Positions 1-5,931 of a stretch of 5,931 bases of DNA are shown here, piece by piece; position 1 is the stretch's first letter, and the number at the start of each line of letters is the position of its first letter. The notes beneath the pieces were generated by a model. The model did no database searches and was not told the DNA's origin. It saw only the letters and a program-made list of their open reading frames with translations. Where the stretch lies: contig JABJCS010000244.1 in the NCBI GenBank assembly GCA_018665505.1, positions 1 to 5,931 of the forward strand, read 5' to 3'. The position numbers and the translations under genes are program-made. This DNA comes from Alphaproteobacteria bacterium (lineage in GTDB: Bacteria > Pseudomonadota > Alphaproteobacteria > UBA8366).

Positions 1-662
1 ACGAAGACGCCTTGTTGCGCCATCGCAAACTGCAGAACGAAGCGGAGAACGGCTATCACGTGGCGACCGCGTCGGTCGTGCTCGAAGCGCGTGCGCGATA
101 TGAGAATTATACCCTGCATGTAGGTGGTCGCCTGGTACGGAATGAAATTCATGCGGTTCTGAACGGCAACGGCGCTGATTGTAATCTTTATGGCGCTTAT
201 GCGGGGCGCGGTAATCAGCATATCGATACCACGACCTTCGTTGATCATGCGGCGCCGGAATGTACGTCCCGCGAAGTCTACAAGGGTGCGTTGGACGACA
301 ATGCGCGCGGCGTTTTCCAAGGCAAGATTTTGGTGCGCAAAGGCGCGCAGAAGACCGACGGCCATCAACTCAATAAAGCGCTGTTGCTGTCCGAAGGAGC
401 GGAAATAGATTCGAAGCCTGAGCTGGAAATTTACGCCGATGACGTGAAATGCAGCCATGGGGCGACCTCAGGTGAGCTGGACGAAGAACAGCTTTTCTAT
501 TTGCGCGCACGCGGTATCGACGAAGCGGAAGCCCGCGATTTATTGGTAGCGGCCTTTCTCGAAGATAGTTTGGATGTCATTGGCGACGAAGACCGGCGGG
601 AAGCTTTCAGAAGTATCATATCGAACTGGCTCGCCGGTCGCAGCCAGCGACAGGAGGGGTGA
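1..662 (+). CDS. sufD: Fe-S cluster assembly protein SufD, C-terminal part (5' end outside window)
   Basis: SufD is a scaffold subunit of the cytoplasmic SufBCD complex, which builds Fe-S clusters using sulfur from SufS. The frame is open from the left edge (first full codon at 3), so the TTG at 12 is not a real start. About 219 residues remain, roughly half of the usual length of about 420-450. The diagnostic motif KCSHGATSG is encoded around 447-473, with Cys at 450-452 and His at 456-458. These match the Cys and His of E. coli SufD (C358/H360), where the His is proposed to sit at the SufB-SufD cluster-assembly interface. About 67 residues follow the His, close to the E. coli spacing. SufB would read KCEHEA-like here, so SufD is preferred over its paralogue. 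Upstream of the motif is the beta-helix core, for example the stretch with HIDTTTFVDH. The stop is 1 nt before sufS, implying coupled translation. sufB and sufC are expected to the left (inference). Confidence 0.95.
   Translation, partial: EDALLRHRKLQNEAENGYHVATASVVLEARARYENYTLHVGGRLVRNEIHAVLNGNGADCNLYGAYAGRGNQHIDTTTFVDHAAPECTSREVYKGALDDNARGVFQGKILVRKGAQKTDGHQLNKALLLSEGAEIDSKPELEIYADDVKCSHGATSGELDEEQLFYLRARGIDEAEARDLLVAAFLEDSLDVIGDEDRREAFRSIISNWLAGRSQRQEG
652..657 (+). promoter_or_regulatory. Ribosome binding site of sufS
   Basis: A perfect AGGAGG lies within the last codons of sufD, six bases before the ATG at 664. It fixes the sufS start there rather than at the upstream in-frame codon at 574, which would give 30 extra residues overlapping sufD and unlike the SufS family. 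It also supports coupled translation of sufD and sufS. Confidence 0.85.
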
Positions 663-663
663 A

Positions 664-1917
664 ATGTCAGAGGCGCAAATTCTGAGAGACCCCGGCGCGG
701 CATATGATGTCGAGCGCATCCGGGCGGATTTTCCGATCCTCTCCGAGACGATGCATGGCGAACGGCTGACCTTTCTGGACAATGGCGCTTCGGCGCAGAA
801 GCCGCGGCAAGTCATTGACGCGGTCAGTAGCGTATACGAGCGTGAATACGCCAACGTCCATCGCGGTGCTTATTACCTGAGCGAGAAAGCGACGGAACGC
901 TACGAAGGATCGCGCGATATCACGCAGCGGTTCCTGAACGCGGCAAGCCGGCAGGAGATCGTCTTCACAAAGAACGTGACCGAAGCGATCAATTTGGTGG
1001 CCTACACTTATGCGCGCCGTGTCTTGCAGCCGGGCGATGAGATCATCATCACCGACATGGAGCATCACTCCAATATCGTGCCGTGGCAATTGATGCGCGA
1101 CGAGCGCGGGTTGATCCTCAAATATGTCTCCTGTACGGACGATGGCGAATTTCGGATCGAGGATTTGGCGAAACTGATCACGCCGAAGACGAAGCTCATC
1201 TCGCTGACCCATGTCTCCAACGTCATGGGAACCGTGGTGCCGATCAAGGAAGTGGCCAAACTGGCGCATGATAACGGCGCTAAGCTGATGGTCGACGGCG
1301 CGCAGGCAATTATGCATATGCCGGTCGATGTGCAGGATTTGGACTGCGATTTCTATGCCTTTACCGGCCACAAGATCTACGGCCCGTCCGGCATTGGTGT
1401 ATTATACGGTAAGGCTGAATTATTGGATGCCATGCCGCCGTTCCTGGGCGGTGGCGATATGATCAGCACGGTGACAATGGAGAAGAGCACCTGGGCGGGC
1501 TTGCCCGCTAAGTTCGAAGCTGGAACCCCGCCGATCGCGCAAGCTATCGGATTGGGTGCTGCGCTCGATTATGTGAGCGGTGTCGGACTTCCCGGGATTG
1601 CGGCGCATGAAAACGATTTGCTGAATTATGCGACGCAGCAACTCGCGTCTATCGATGGTTTGCGGATCATCGGTACCGCGCCCAGCAAGACATCGGTGAT
1701 TTCCTTCACCATGGATTGCGCCCACCCCCACGATATCAGCACCATTATCGATCGCGCCGGAGTTTGCGTGCGCGCCGGGCATCATTGCGCCCAGCCGTTG
1801 ATGGAGCGCATGGGGGTCCCGGCGACGACACGTGCGTCGTTTGGCATGTACAATACCCGAGAAGAGGCTGACACGCTGGTTGCCGCCCTTCAAAGCGTTC
1901 AGGAGTTATTCGGCTAA
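664..1917 (+). CDS. sufS: Cysteine desulfurase SufS (group II, SufU-type)
   Basis: This cytoplasmic PLP enzyme converts cysteine to alanine and leaves a persulfide on its own catalytic Cys. That sulfur supplies SufBCD. The protein has 417 residues, normal for SufS. Visible landmarks are the N-terminal YLDNGAS-type motif (here FLDNGASAQKP, 37-47), NVHRGAYYLS (64-73), EHHSN (133-137), the VDGAQ aspartate D211, the PLP lysine K237 in FTGHKIYGPSG, and the catalytic C375 in RAGHHCAQPLM, the group II signature. RASFGMYNT (390-398) is also typical. H356, in HPHD and 19 residues before the Cys, aligns with H342 of B. subtilis SufS, the zinc ligand that swaps onto SufU; E. coli SufS (SufE-dependent) has Tyr there. 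The start at 664 has a perfect Shine-Dalgarno. The stop overlaps the sufU start by one base. Confidence is very high; only the assignment of the partner rests on alignment from memory. Confidence 0.97.
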   Translation: MSEAQILRDPGAAYDVERIRADFPILSETMHGERLTFLDNGASAQKPRQVIDAVSSVYEREYANVHRGAYYLSEKATERYEGSRDITQRFLNAASRQEIVFTKNVTEAINLVAYTYARRVLQPGDEIIITDMEHHSNIVPWQLMRDERGLILKYVSCTDDGEFRIEDLAKLITPKTKLISLTHVSNVMGTVVPIKEVAKLAHDNGAKLMVDGAQAIMHMPVDVQDLDCDFYAFTGHKIYGPSGIGVLYGKAELLDAMPPFLGGGDMISTVTMEKSTWAGLPAKFEAGTPPIAQAIGLGAALDYVSGVGLPGIAAHENDLLNYATQQLASIDGLRIIGTAPSKTSVISFTMDCAHPHDISTIIDRAGVCVRAGHHCAQPLMERMGVPATTRASFGMYNTREEADTLVAALQSVQELFG

Positions 1918-2378
1918 TGCTCGACGATCTACGAGAATTGTATCAGGAAGTGATTCTGGATCACGGCAAGGCCCCGCGAAATTTTCGCAAGCCCGACAAT
2001 GCCAATTGCGAGGCGACGGGACATAACCCGCTTTGCGGTGATCGTTTGATCGTCTACCTCAGCGTGGACGAGAACGATATCGTCCAGGATGCGGCGTTTC
2101 TCGGCAATGGATGCGCCATTTCGGTCGCCTCCGCCTCGATGATGACGGAGATCATGCAAGGCAAGACGAAAGCGGCAGCCGAAGCCTTGTACAAACGTTT
2201 TCATGAAATGTGCACGACCGACGAGGAAGCCGATTTTTCCGATGACGAGGATATCGAGAAATTGATGGTCCTGTCCGGTGTGCGTCAATTCCCGGTCCGC
2301 GTGAAATGCGCGACCCTTGCGTGGCATACGATGGACGCCGCACTCAAGGGCGAGACGGAAATCAGCACGGAGCGTTGA
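1917..2378 (+). CDS. sufU: Zinc-dependent sulfur acceptor SufU (IscU/NifU-N fold)
   Basis: SufU takes persulfide sulfur from SufS and passes it to the SUF scaffold; it plays the role of SufE in operons that lack SufE. The 153-residue protein has the IscU-like fold with three conserved metal-binding cysteines and an aspartate: C40 and D42 in NPLCGDR, C66 in GNGCAISVAS, and C131 in VRVKCATLAW. About 65 residues separate the second and third cysteines, which includes the extra loop of roughly 20 residues that distinguishes SufU from IscU. The LPPVK chaperone motif of IscU is absent (FPVRVKC instead), so HscA/HscB dependence is unlikely. Non-canonical C31 and C99 are also present. The ATG overlaps the sufS stop (TAATG), and AGGAG lies at 1901-1905, a rather long 11 nt before the start, so translation probably relies on reinitiation after sufS. 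It is most likely a sulfur-transfer protein rather than a true scaffold. Confidence 0.94.
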   Translation: MLDDLRELYQEVILDHGKAPRNFRKPDNANCEATGHNPLCGDRLIVYLSVDENDIVQDAAFLGNGCAISVASASMMTEIMQGKTKAAAEALYKRFHEMCTTDEEADFSDDEDIEKLMVLSGVRQFPVRVKCATLAWHTMDAALKGETEISTER

Positions 2379-2386
2379 GAGGAAGG
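2378..2386 (+). promoter_or_regulatory. Ribosome binding site of sufT
   Basis: AGAGGAAGG lies six bases upstream of the ATG at 2393 and starts at the last base of the sufU stop. It decides the sufT start: the longer reading frame from 2306 would put 29 extra residues inside sufU and has no such site. Confidence 0.75.
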
Positions 2387-2392
2387 TTTGAG

Positions 2393-2803
2393 ATGAGTTA
2401 TGGAATGCCACCTTATGGCGGCCACATGGAGCCGCCCAATCCGGAAGACCTTCAGGACTTTACCGCCCGGGCGGGAGAGCCGATGGAGGCCGGGCTCGTA
2501 GCCGCATCGCGCGAATTGGTGATCGAAGCTCTACGCACGGTCTTCGATCCAGAAATTCCAGTGAATATCTACGATCTCGGATTGGTCTACGACGTGACCG
2601 TTTCCGAAAAGGGCGAAGTGGACATCCGTATGACTGTCACCGCGCCCGCCTGCCCCGTGGCCGGAGAACTACCGCAATGGGCCGCGGATGCAGTCGATCT
2701 AATTGAGGGAACCGGCGAGATCGAGGTTCACCTTGTGTGGGATCCCCCATGGGATCAATCGATGATGACCGAGGACGCCAAAATGGCGCTCGGAATGTTC
2801 TAA
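2393..2803 (+). CDS. sufT: Fe-S maturation protein SufT (DUF59/MIP18 family)
   Basis: SufT belongs to the DUF59/MIP18 family. In Staphylococcus it supports maturation of Fe-S proteins when demand for clusters is high. It is commonly encoded in suf operons, though its exact biochemical step is less clear than that of the other Suf proteins. The 136-residue product begins with a flexible, Pro/Gly/Met-rich tail (1-20). A DUF59 domain then starts near residue 38. Family hallmarks are DPEIPVNIYDLGLVY (52-66), MTVTAPACPVA (80-90) containing the conserved C87, and VWDPPWDQSMM (115-125). The tail MTEDAKMALGMF matches the usual C-terminus. It starts 14 nt after sufU and ends 32 nt before the A-type carrier gene, consistent with one operon. 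A PaaD-type function is an alternative for DUF59 proteins, but the length and suf context favour SufT. Confidence 0.93.
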   Translation: MSYGMPPYGGHMEPPNPEDLQDFTARAGEPMEAGLVAASRELVIEALRTVFDPEIPVNIYDLGLVYDVTVSEKGEVDIRMTVTAPACPVAGELPQWAADAVDLIEGTGEIEVHLVWDPPWDQSMMTEDAKMALGMF

Positions 2804-2835
2804 TTGGCTGAAATAACTTTCGAATCGATAGGATC

Positions 2836-3186
2836 ATGGCAGCACCAATATTGACACTGACGGAAGCGGCAACCGATCGCGCAAAATTCTTGATGAGCCA
2901 GTCCGATAAACCGGCGGCTGGCATTCGCGTCGGGGTAAAAACCCGCGGTTGTTCCGGGTATAGCTATTTTGTCGAATACGCCGACGAAGTCTTGCCGTTC
3001 GAGGAATGCGTCGAAACCGATGGCTTGAAGGTCTATATCGACCCTATGGCGACGATGTTCATTCTCGGCTCGGAAATGGATTATCAAGAAGACAAGCTGA
3101 ATTCCGGTTTTGTGTTTACGAATCCGAATGAGACCGGCCGCTGCGGCTGCGGCGAATCGTTCAGCGTCGACCCCGATGAGAAATAA
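2836..3186 (+). CDS. sufA: A-type Fe-S carrier protein (SufA/IscA family)
   Basis: A-type carriers bind Fe-S clusters, or iron, and hand them to client apoproteins in the cytoplasm. The protein is 116 residues, typical for the family. The three invariant cysteines are present: C39 in TRGCSGYSY, and C103 and C105 in the C-terminal GRCGCGESF. The N-terminal ILTLTEAA stretch and IDPMATMFILGSEMDY (68-83) are also family features. An additional C58 is not part of the canonical set. The ATG at 2836 is preceded by AGGA at 2830-2833, only two bases away, so the ribosome site is weak. No better in-frame start exists, because the next Met (20) would remove conserved sequence. This is the last gene of the suf cluster. 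SufA, IscA and ErpA cannot be separated reliably by sequence; sufA is chosen from context. Confidence 0.93.
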   Translation: MAAPILTLTEAATDRAKFLMSQSDKPAAGIRVGVKTRGCSGYSYFVEYADEVLPFEECVETDGLKVYIDPMATMFILGSEMDYQEDKLNSGFVFTNPNETGRCGCGESFSVDPDEK

Positions 3187-3259
3187 TCCCGTTGCGGAAT
3201 AAACGTTAACTATATTCTAACCAATCCCAGGTCATGATAGGGTCCCGAAAGACAATGGG
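3187..3259 (+). promoter_or_regulatory. Spacer between suf operon and kinase gene, with CtrA-like box at 3206-3221
   Basis: This 73-base gap is more AT-rich than the flanking genes and probably carries the promoter of the kinase gene. It contains TTAA-N7-CTAAC at 3206-3221, one mismatch from TTAA-N7-TTAAC, the box bound by the alphaproteobacterial response regulator CtrA. No convincing sigma-70 pair is visible: TTGCGG (3192) and TATATT (3211) are only 13 bases apart. I see no stem followed by a T-run that would terminate suf transcription, so read-through into the kinase gene is possible. The regulatory role is inference. Confidence 0.35.
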
Positions 3260-5833
3260 ATGGATGAGTTGGGCGACGTGACAGCGGACAATTCAAGAGA
3301 CCAAAGCTCACGTCAATTTCGTGGGTTGGCGTATGTGGCGTTGGTGCTGGTTTTTGGCGTAATAGCCATATTTGCGCACGACTCTGCATGGTCTGGCTTC
3401 GACGAAATACACACCTTAATCGAAGGGTCTGCGGCGATCATTGCATTGATCGTCTCCGCGATGGCCTTCACAAGATACTACAGTCTGCCCGACGGCAAAT
3501 ATTTATGGCTTGCGGTGGGATTTTTGGGTGCCGGCCTTTTGGAGGCATATCCCGCGGCACTGACGACTTGGCTGTCGGCGGTTTATTTCCCTGCACTTCT
3601 GGATAAATCGGCTGAGTGGAGCGAATTCACGCCACATATTTATCTGGCCGCGCTGTTTTGTTTGAGCGCGTGGCATCCGCATGGGGAATTGGGAGACCGG
3701 AAAAGCGTCAATGAACCGGTCGTCTACGGGACCTCGGTATTACTATTGATCTTGTGCTTCGCAATTTTTTCGGCCGACGTTCTGCCACCGGTATATACCG
3801 CCGACGCGGCCTTCGTTCAGCCCTTGGAAATAGTGCCGGCGATGTTATTCGGGTTGGCCATGGTCGGCTATTTTAAGAACGGCCAATGGAGAATTCGCGA
3901 TCGTAGATTCGATCATTGGGTTATATGTGCACTCATACTGGGTGTTATGGGTCATGCTGGATTCATGGGGTTCTCGGCTCACCAGTTGGATGCCGGATTC
4001 GATATCGCCCATCTGATGAAATTCGCCAGTTATCTATGCGTGCTCGTGGGATTGTTGATCAGCATGCGGAGCGCATTCCGCTTGGCGGCGGATGGCGATC
4101 GCCGCTTTCGCGCGGCCGTGCAGACGTTGGGCGAAGGGTTCGCGCTCTACGATGATGAAGACCGCTTGGTCGTCTATAACGACGCTTATCTAAAGCTGCA
4201 CCCGGCGACCCGAGATGTCATTAAGGTCGGAATGAAGTTTGAAGACTTCGTGAAGGCGACGGTTAAGTCAGGGACCATTGAAGCCAGTAGCGACAATGAA
4301 GAAGAGTATATTCGCACACGGGTCGCGCAGCACCGAAACCCGACGGAACCGATCGTGCGTGAATTGAACAACGGTACGTCTTATATCATCAACGAATCGC
4401 GTACCGCTGATGGCTGGATAGCCGTCGTCGAGACGGATATCACTGAAATCAAGAAAATCGAGAGCGAGCTTGCGGAGAAAACCGGCTTTCTGGAGGCGAT
4501 TTTCGATTCTATGGATGATGGACTTTCGGTCTGGAGTCCGGATAAACACCTGCTGGCCTTCAATGAAAAATTTGAAACCTTGATGGGCCGTGAAGATGAC
4601 CGGGCTACAACCGGCATGCATATTCGCGACTTGTTTATAATGAATGCCCGCGCTGGCCTATATGGGGATGGTGACGCCGAAAAACTGGGCAATGAGCGCT
4701 ATGAAGGTGCGATGCGTGCGGCCCCTGATGCGCGGCAATATATTACGTTCCAAAAACATGGAACGTATGAGGTTCGCAGAAATCTAATGCCCGATGGAAG
4801 CCGGGTCACAATCCATCGCAATATCACGGATCGGATCGCGGCTGAACAGCGGTTGGCGAACGTCGTCGAAGACCTGTCGGAAATCTTCGTCCTGTGGGAT
4901 CCGCAAGACCGACTTGTTCTGCACAATAAACGTTTCTTAGAGGTCAATGCCGCTGTCGCGGACATCTGCAAGCCTGGGTTGCCGTTCGAGGAGTTCATCC
5001 GCACCGGTGTCGAACGGGGTTTATTTCCGGAAGCCGCGGACAATAAGGAAGAATGGATACAGCAGCATTTTCGCGAACATCGAGAGCCCGTGGGAATTTT
5101 TGAGATCGAGCATGAGAACGGCCATTGGATCCTAATGCACGAGCAGCGTTTGCCCGATGGCGGGACGGTTTCCATTAGTTCCGATATCTCCGATATCAAA
5201 CGCGCTGAAGCACAAGTGCGGGACCGCGAGCAGCGGCTTTCGGCGATTGTTGAGAACGTCGTCGACGGTATTATCACATTCGACCAGCGCGGCGTAATTT
5301 TGTCAGCCAATACATCGGCGGCGGCCATTTTCGGTGTGGTGGGAAAAGATATTCCCGGACATCGAATGGAGCAGTTCCTGTCCGATGGTGAGCTAGAGGG
5401 CAGTGCGGAAGAGCAGTTCGCCGACCTGCTAACGGGTGAATTCGCGGGTATCCGTGAGCTCCACGGGTGTCGTTGGGACGGCGAGGAGTTCCCGATGGAA
5501 TTGGCCGCCACCAAGGTCGAGACCGACGACGGGTGGTTTTATGTTTGTATTGTTCGCGATATCTCATCGCGCCGCGAAATGGAGCGCATGAAGAACGAGT
5601 TCGTGTCCACGGTTAGCCATGAATTACGTACACCACTGACATCCATTCGAACGTCGCTCGGACTGATCGTTGCCGGTGCCGGTGCCGTGGGCGAAGTGCC
5701 GGAGCAGGCGTCTGAGTTGGTCGCGATTGCCGAACGCAATGCGCAGCGGCTGATCGGCTTGGTCAACGATATTCTCGATATGGAGAAGTTCGAGAGTGGG
5801 CGAATGGATTTCCATTGGGGCTGTCCCAGATAA
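3260..5833 (+). CDS. Membrane-bound multi-PAS sensor histidine kinase, truncated after HisKA by an IS insertion
   Basis: This is an inner-membrane two-component sensor of unknown signal. Residues 22-270 contain about eight hydrophobic segments (roughly 22-40, 53-71, 80-100, 125-139, 155-172, 188-204, 219-238, 250-269), resembling MASE-type integral sensor modules. Three PAS_7-like domains follow (about 284-396, 408-525, 533-646), ending in the linkers VETDITEIKK, HRNITDRIAA and SSDISDIKRA. A fourth PAS spans about 654-770 and ends IVRDISSRRE. The HisKA domain (about 774-845) has FVSTVSHELRTPLTS with phosphoacceptor H787. Native sequence ends at H852; WGCPR and the stop (residues 853-857) come from the IS terminal repeat. 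No ATPase domain (N, G1, F, G2 boxes) is present, so the product cannot autophosphorylate by itself. It could at most act as a dominant-negative dimer partner. The start is uncertain: ATG 3260 has a poor ribosome site, and GTG 3278 (residue 7) is an alternative. It is probably a pseudogene or partial gene. Confidence 0.9.
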   Translation: MDELGDVTADNSRDQSSRQFRGLAYVALVLVFGVIAIFAHDSAWSGFDEIHTLIEGSAAIIALIVSAMAFTRYYSLPDGKYLWLAVGFLGAGLLEAYPAALTTWLSAVYFPALLDKSAEWSEFTPHIYLAALFCLSAWHPHGELGDRKSVNEPVVYGTSVLLLILCFAIFSADVLPPVYTADAAFVQPLEIVPAMLFGLAMVGYFKNGQWRIRDRRFDHWVICALILGVMGHAGFMGFSAHQLDAGFDIAHLMKFASYLCVLVGLLISMRSAFRLAADGDRRFRAAVQTLGEGFALYDDEDRLVVYNDAYLKLHPATRDVIKVGMKFEDFVKATVKSGTIEASSDNEEEYIRTRVAQHRNPTEPIVRELNNGTSYIINESRTADGWIAVVETDITEIKKIESELAEKTGFLEAIFDSMDDGLSVWSPDKHLLAFNEKFETLMGREDDRATTGMHIRDLFIMNARAGLYGDGDAEKLGNERYEGAMRAAPDARQYITFQKHGTYEVRRNLMPDGSRVTIHRNITDRIAAEQRLANVVEDLSEIFVLWDPQDRLVLHNKRFLEVNAAVADICKPGLPFEEFIRTGVERGLFPEAADNKEEWIQQHFREHREPVGIFEIEHENGHWILMHEQRLPDGGTVSISSDISDIKRAEAQVRDREQRLSAIVENVVDGIITFDQRGVILSANTSAAAIFGVVGKDIPGHRMEQFLSDGELEGSAEEQFADLLTGEFAGIRELHGCRWDGEEFPMELAATKVETDDGWFYVCIVRDISSRREMERMKNEFVSTVSHELRTPLTSIRTSLGLIVAGAGAVGEVPEQASELVAIAERNAQRLIGLVNDILDMEKFESGRMDFHWGCPR
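5809..5816. repeat. Candidate 8-bp target site duplication (left copy) of the IS
   Basis: TTTCCATT directly precedes the IS terminal repeat. IS1595-family elements are known to duplicate 8 bp of target. The second copy would lie beyond the right edge, so this is a prediction. If the IS begins at 5818 instead, the duplication would be TTCCATTG (5810-5817). Confidence 0.35.
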
Positions 5834-5837
5834 CTAG
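5817..5837. repeat. Terminal inverted repeat of the IS (one end only)
   Basis: The repeat begins GGGGCTGTCCCAG and ends near ACTAG. It lies between the last native kinase codon and the transposase stop codon, which it overlaps by a few bases. Its exact inner limit cannot be set without the partner repeat. It also encodes the kinase's terminal WGCPR and the TAA stop at 5831-5833. Confidence 0.6.
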
Positions 5838-5931
5838 CCCATATTTGTTCTAACCCATTGCCTTAGCTGCGATAATTGGGCTGATGGGTCACTGTTGTTA
5901 AAACGCCACTCGCACTCCTTTAAGAATAGGC
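5834..5931 (-). CDS. IS1595-family (IS1016-like) transposase, C-terminal 31 residues
   Basis: Reading the minus strand from 5929 to the TAG at 5836-5834 gives an uninterrupted tail of 31 residues. It contains LFLKECEWRFNNSDP and then QLSQLRQWVRTNMG. The pattern ECEWRFN followed by a QLxQW segment just before the stop is the characteristic end of IS1016/ISXO2-like DDE transposases, which cut and paste DNA. The catalytic residues lie upstream, beyond the right edge. The stop is about 17 bases from the IS end, as expected for such compact elements. The gene converges on the kinase gene, with the two stop codons directly adjacent (5831-5833 and 5834-5836). It is too short for ordinary ORF calling and would easily be missed. 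Whether the full transposase is intact cannot be seen. Confidence 0.8.
   Translation of the reverse strand, partial: LFLKECEWRFNNSDPSAQLSQLRQWVRTNMG

Larger units (their letters stand above)
5817..5931 (-). mobile_element. Insertion sequence, IS1595 family (IS1016-like), transposase-3' end; continues past the window
   Basis: At 5817 the sequence changes from kinase coding to an IS end. It starts GGGGCTGTCCCAGATAA, a G-rich terminus of the kind seen in IS1016-like elements, and right inside it is the end of a minus-strand transposase reading frame. The kinase frame continues for only five codons into this sequence and then stops. The family call rests mainly on the transposase C-terminus, recognised from memory. 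The other end, the rest of the transposase and the resumption of the kinase gene lie outside the window. The element may be an intact IS or a remnant. Confidence 0.8.

Noticed and set aside
574..663. N-terminal extension of SufS from an in-frame start at 574
   Set aside because: It would overlap sufD by about 90 bases with no ribosome site, while AGGAGG precedes the ATG at 664 and the shorter protein has normal SufS length.
667..1371. Minus-strand open frame of 234 codons opposite sufS
   Set aside because: The plus strand encodes an unambiguous SufS with all catalytic motifs; the antisense product has no family features or ribosome site.
3192..3216. Sigma-70-like promoter TTGCGG / TATATT
   Set aside because: The spacer is only 13 bases, too short for a standard promoter, and no alternative pairing with 16-18 bases looks convincing.
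4699..5514. Long minus-strand open frame (271 codons) opposite the kinase gene
   Set aside because: Its translation is Ser/Arg/Pro-rich and low in complexity with no recognisable domain. It mirrors the codon pattern of the well-supported PAS-coding strand.
5671..5687. Short tandem repeat TGCCGG (nearly three copies) as a phase-variable tract
   Set aside because: It encodes the AGAGA stretch in the HisKA inter-helix loop, where Gly/Ala-rich sequence is usual. Three copies of a six-base unit would preserve frame and is too short to suggest slippage.
5790..5833. Point frameshift or sequencing error as the cause of the kinase truncation
   Set aside because: No other plus-strand frame after 5816 continues into kinase-like sequence such as the expected FHxxPxDL-type linker, and a transposase tail occupies the opposite strand.
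5836..5889. Possible hairpins (AGCCC with GGGCT; ACCCAT with ATGGGT) downstream of the kinase stop
   Set aside because: The two pairings interleave, the arms are only five to six bases with long loops, and there is no T-run. The stretch is better explained as transposase coding sequence on the minus strand.

Overview
The window holds the downstream half of a SUF iron-sulfur cluster assembly operon, followed by a large membrane-bound multi-PAS sensor histidine kinase that is cut short by an insertion sequence at the right edge. Moderate-to-high G+C by eye, the gene order sufD-sufS-sufU-sufT-sufA, the style of the PAS-rich kinase and a CtrA-like box all point to an alphaproteobacterium, perhaps a Rhodospirillales-type lineage. 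That placement is inference; no rRNA or other taxonomic marker is present.

Positions 1-3186, plus strand: the 3' half of sufD (start lies left of the window), then sufS, sufU, sufT and an A-type carrier gene (sufA/iscA-like). sufD/sufS are 1 nt apart, sufS/sufU share one base (TAATG), sufU/sufT are 14 nt apart and sufT/sufA 32 nt apart, so they form one transcription unit. SufS is the cysteine desulfurase. SufU is the zinc-dependent sulfur acceptor that would carry persulfide to the SufBCD scaffold (SufD visible, SufB and SufC presumably upstream). SufT and the A-type protein act in cluster maturation and delivery. SufS carries the HPHD motif expected of SufU-dependent desulfurases, so the two look matched.

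Positions 3187-3259: a short, more AT-rich spacer with a near-consensus CtrA-type box and no clear terminator.

Positions 3260-5816 (reading frame to 5833): a sensor kinase with about eight predicted membrane segments, three PAS_7-like domains in tandem, a fourth PAS and a HisKA dimerisation/phosphoacceptor domain with its His at residue 787. The frame stops 70 residues after that His, before any ATP-binding domain.

Positions 5817-5931: the end of an insertion sequence. A terminal repeat beginning GGGGCTGTCCCAG supplies the last five codons and the stop of the kinase. On the minus strand just inside it lies the C-terminus of a transposase that I recognise as IS1595 family, IS1016-like. The kinase was therefore probably inactivated, or at least separated from its ATPase domain, by transposition.
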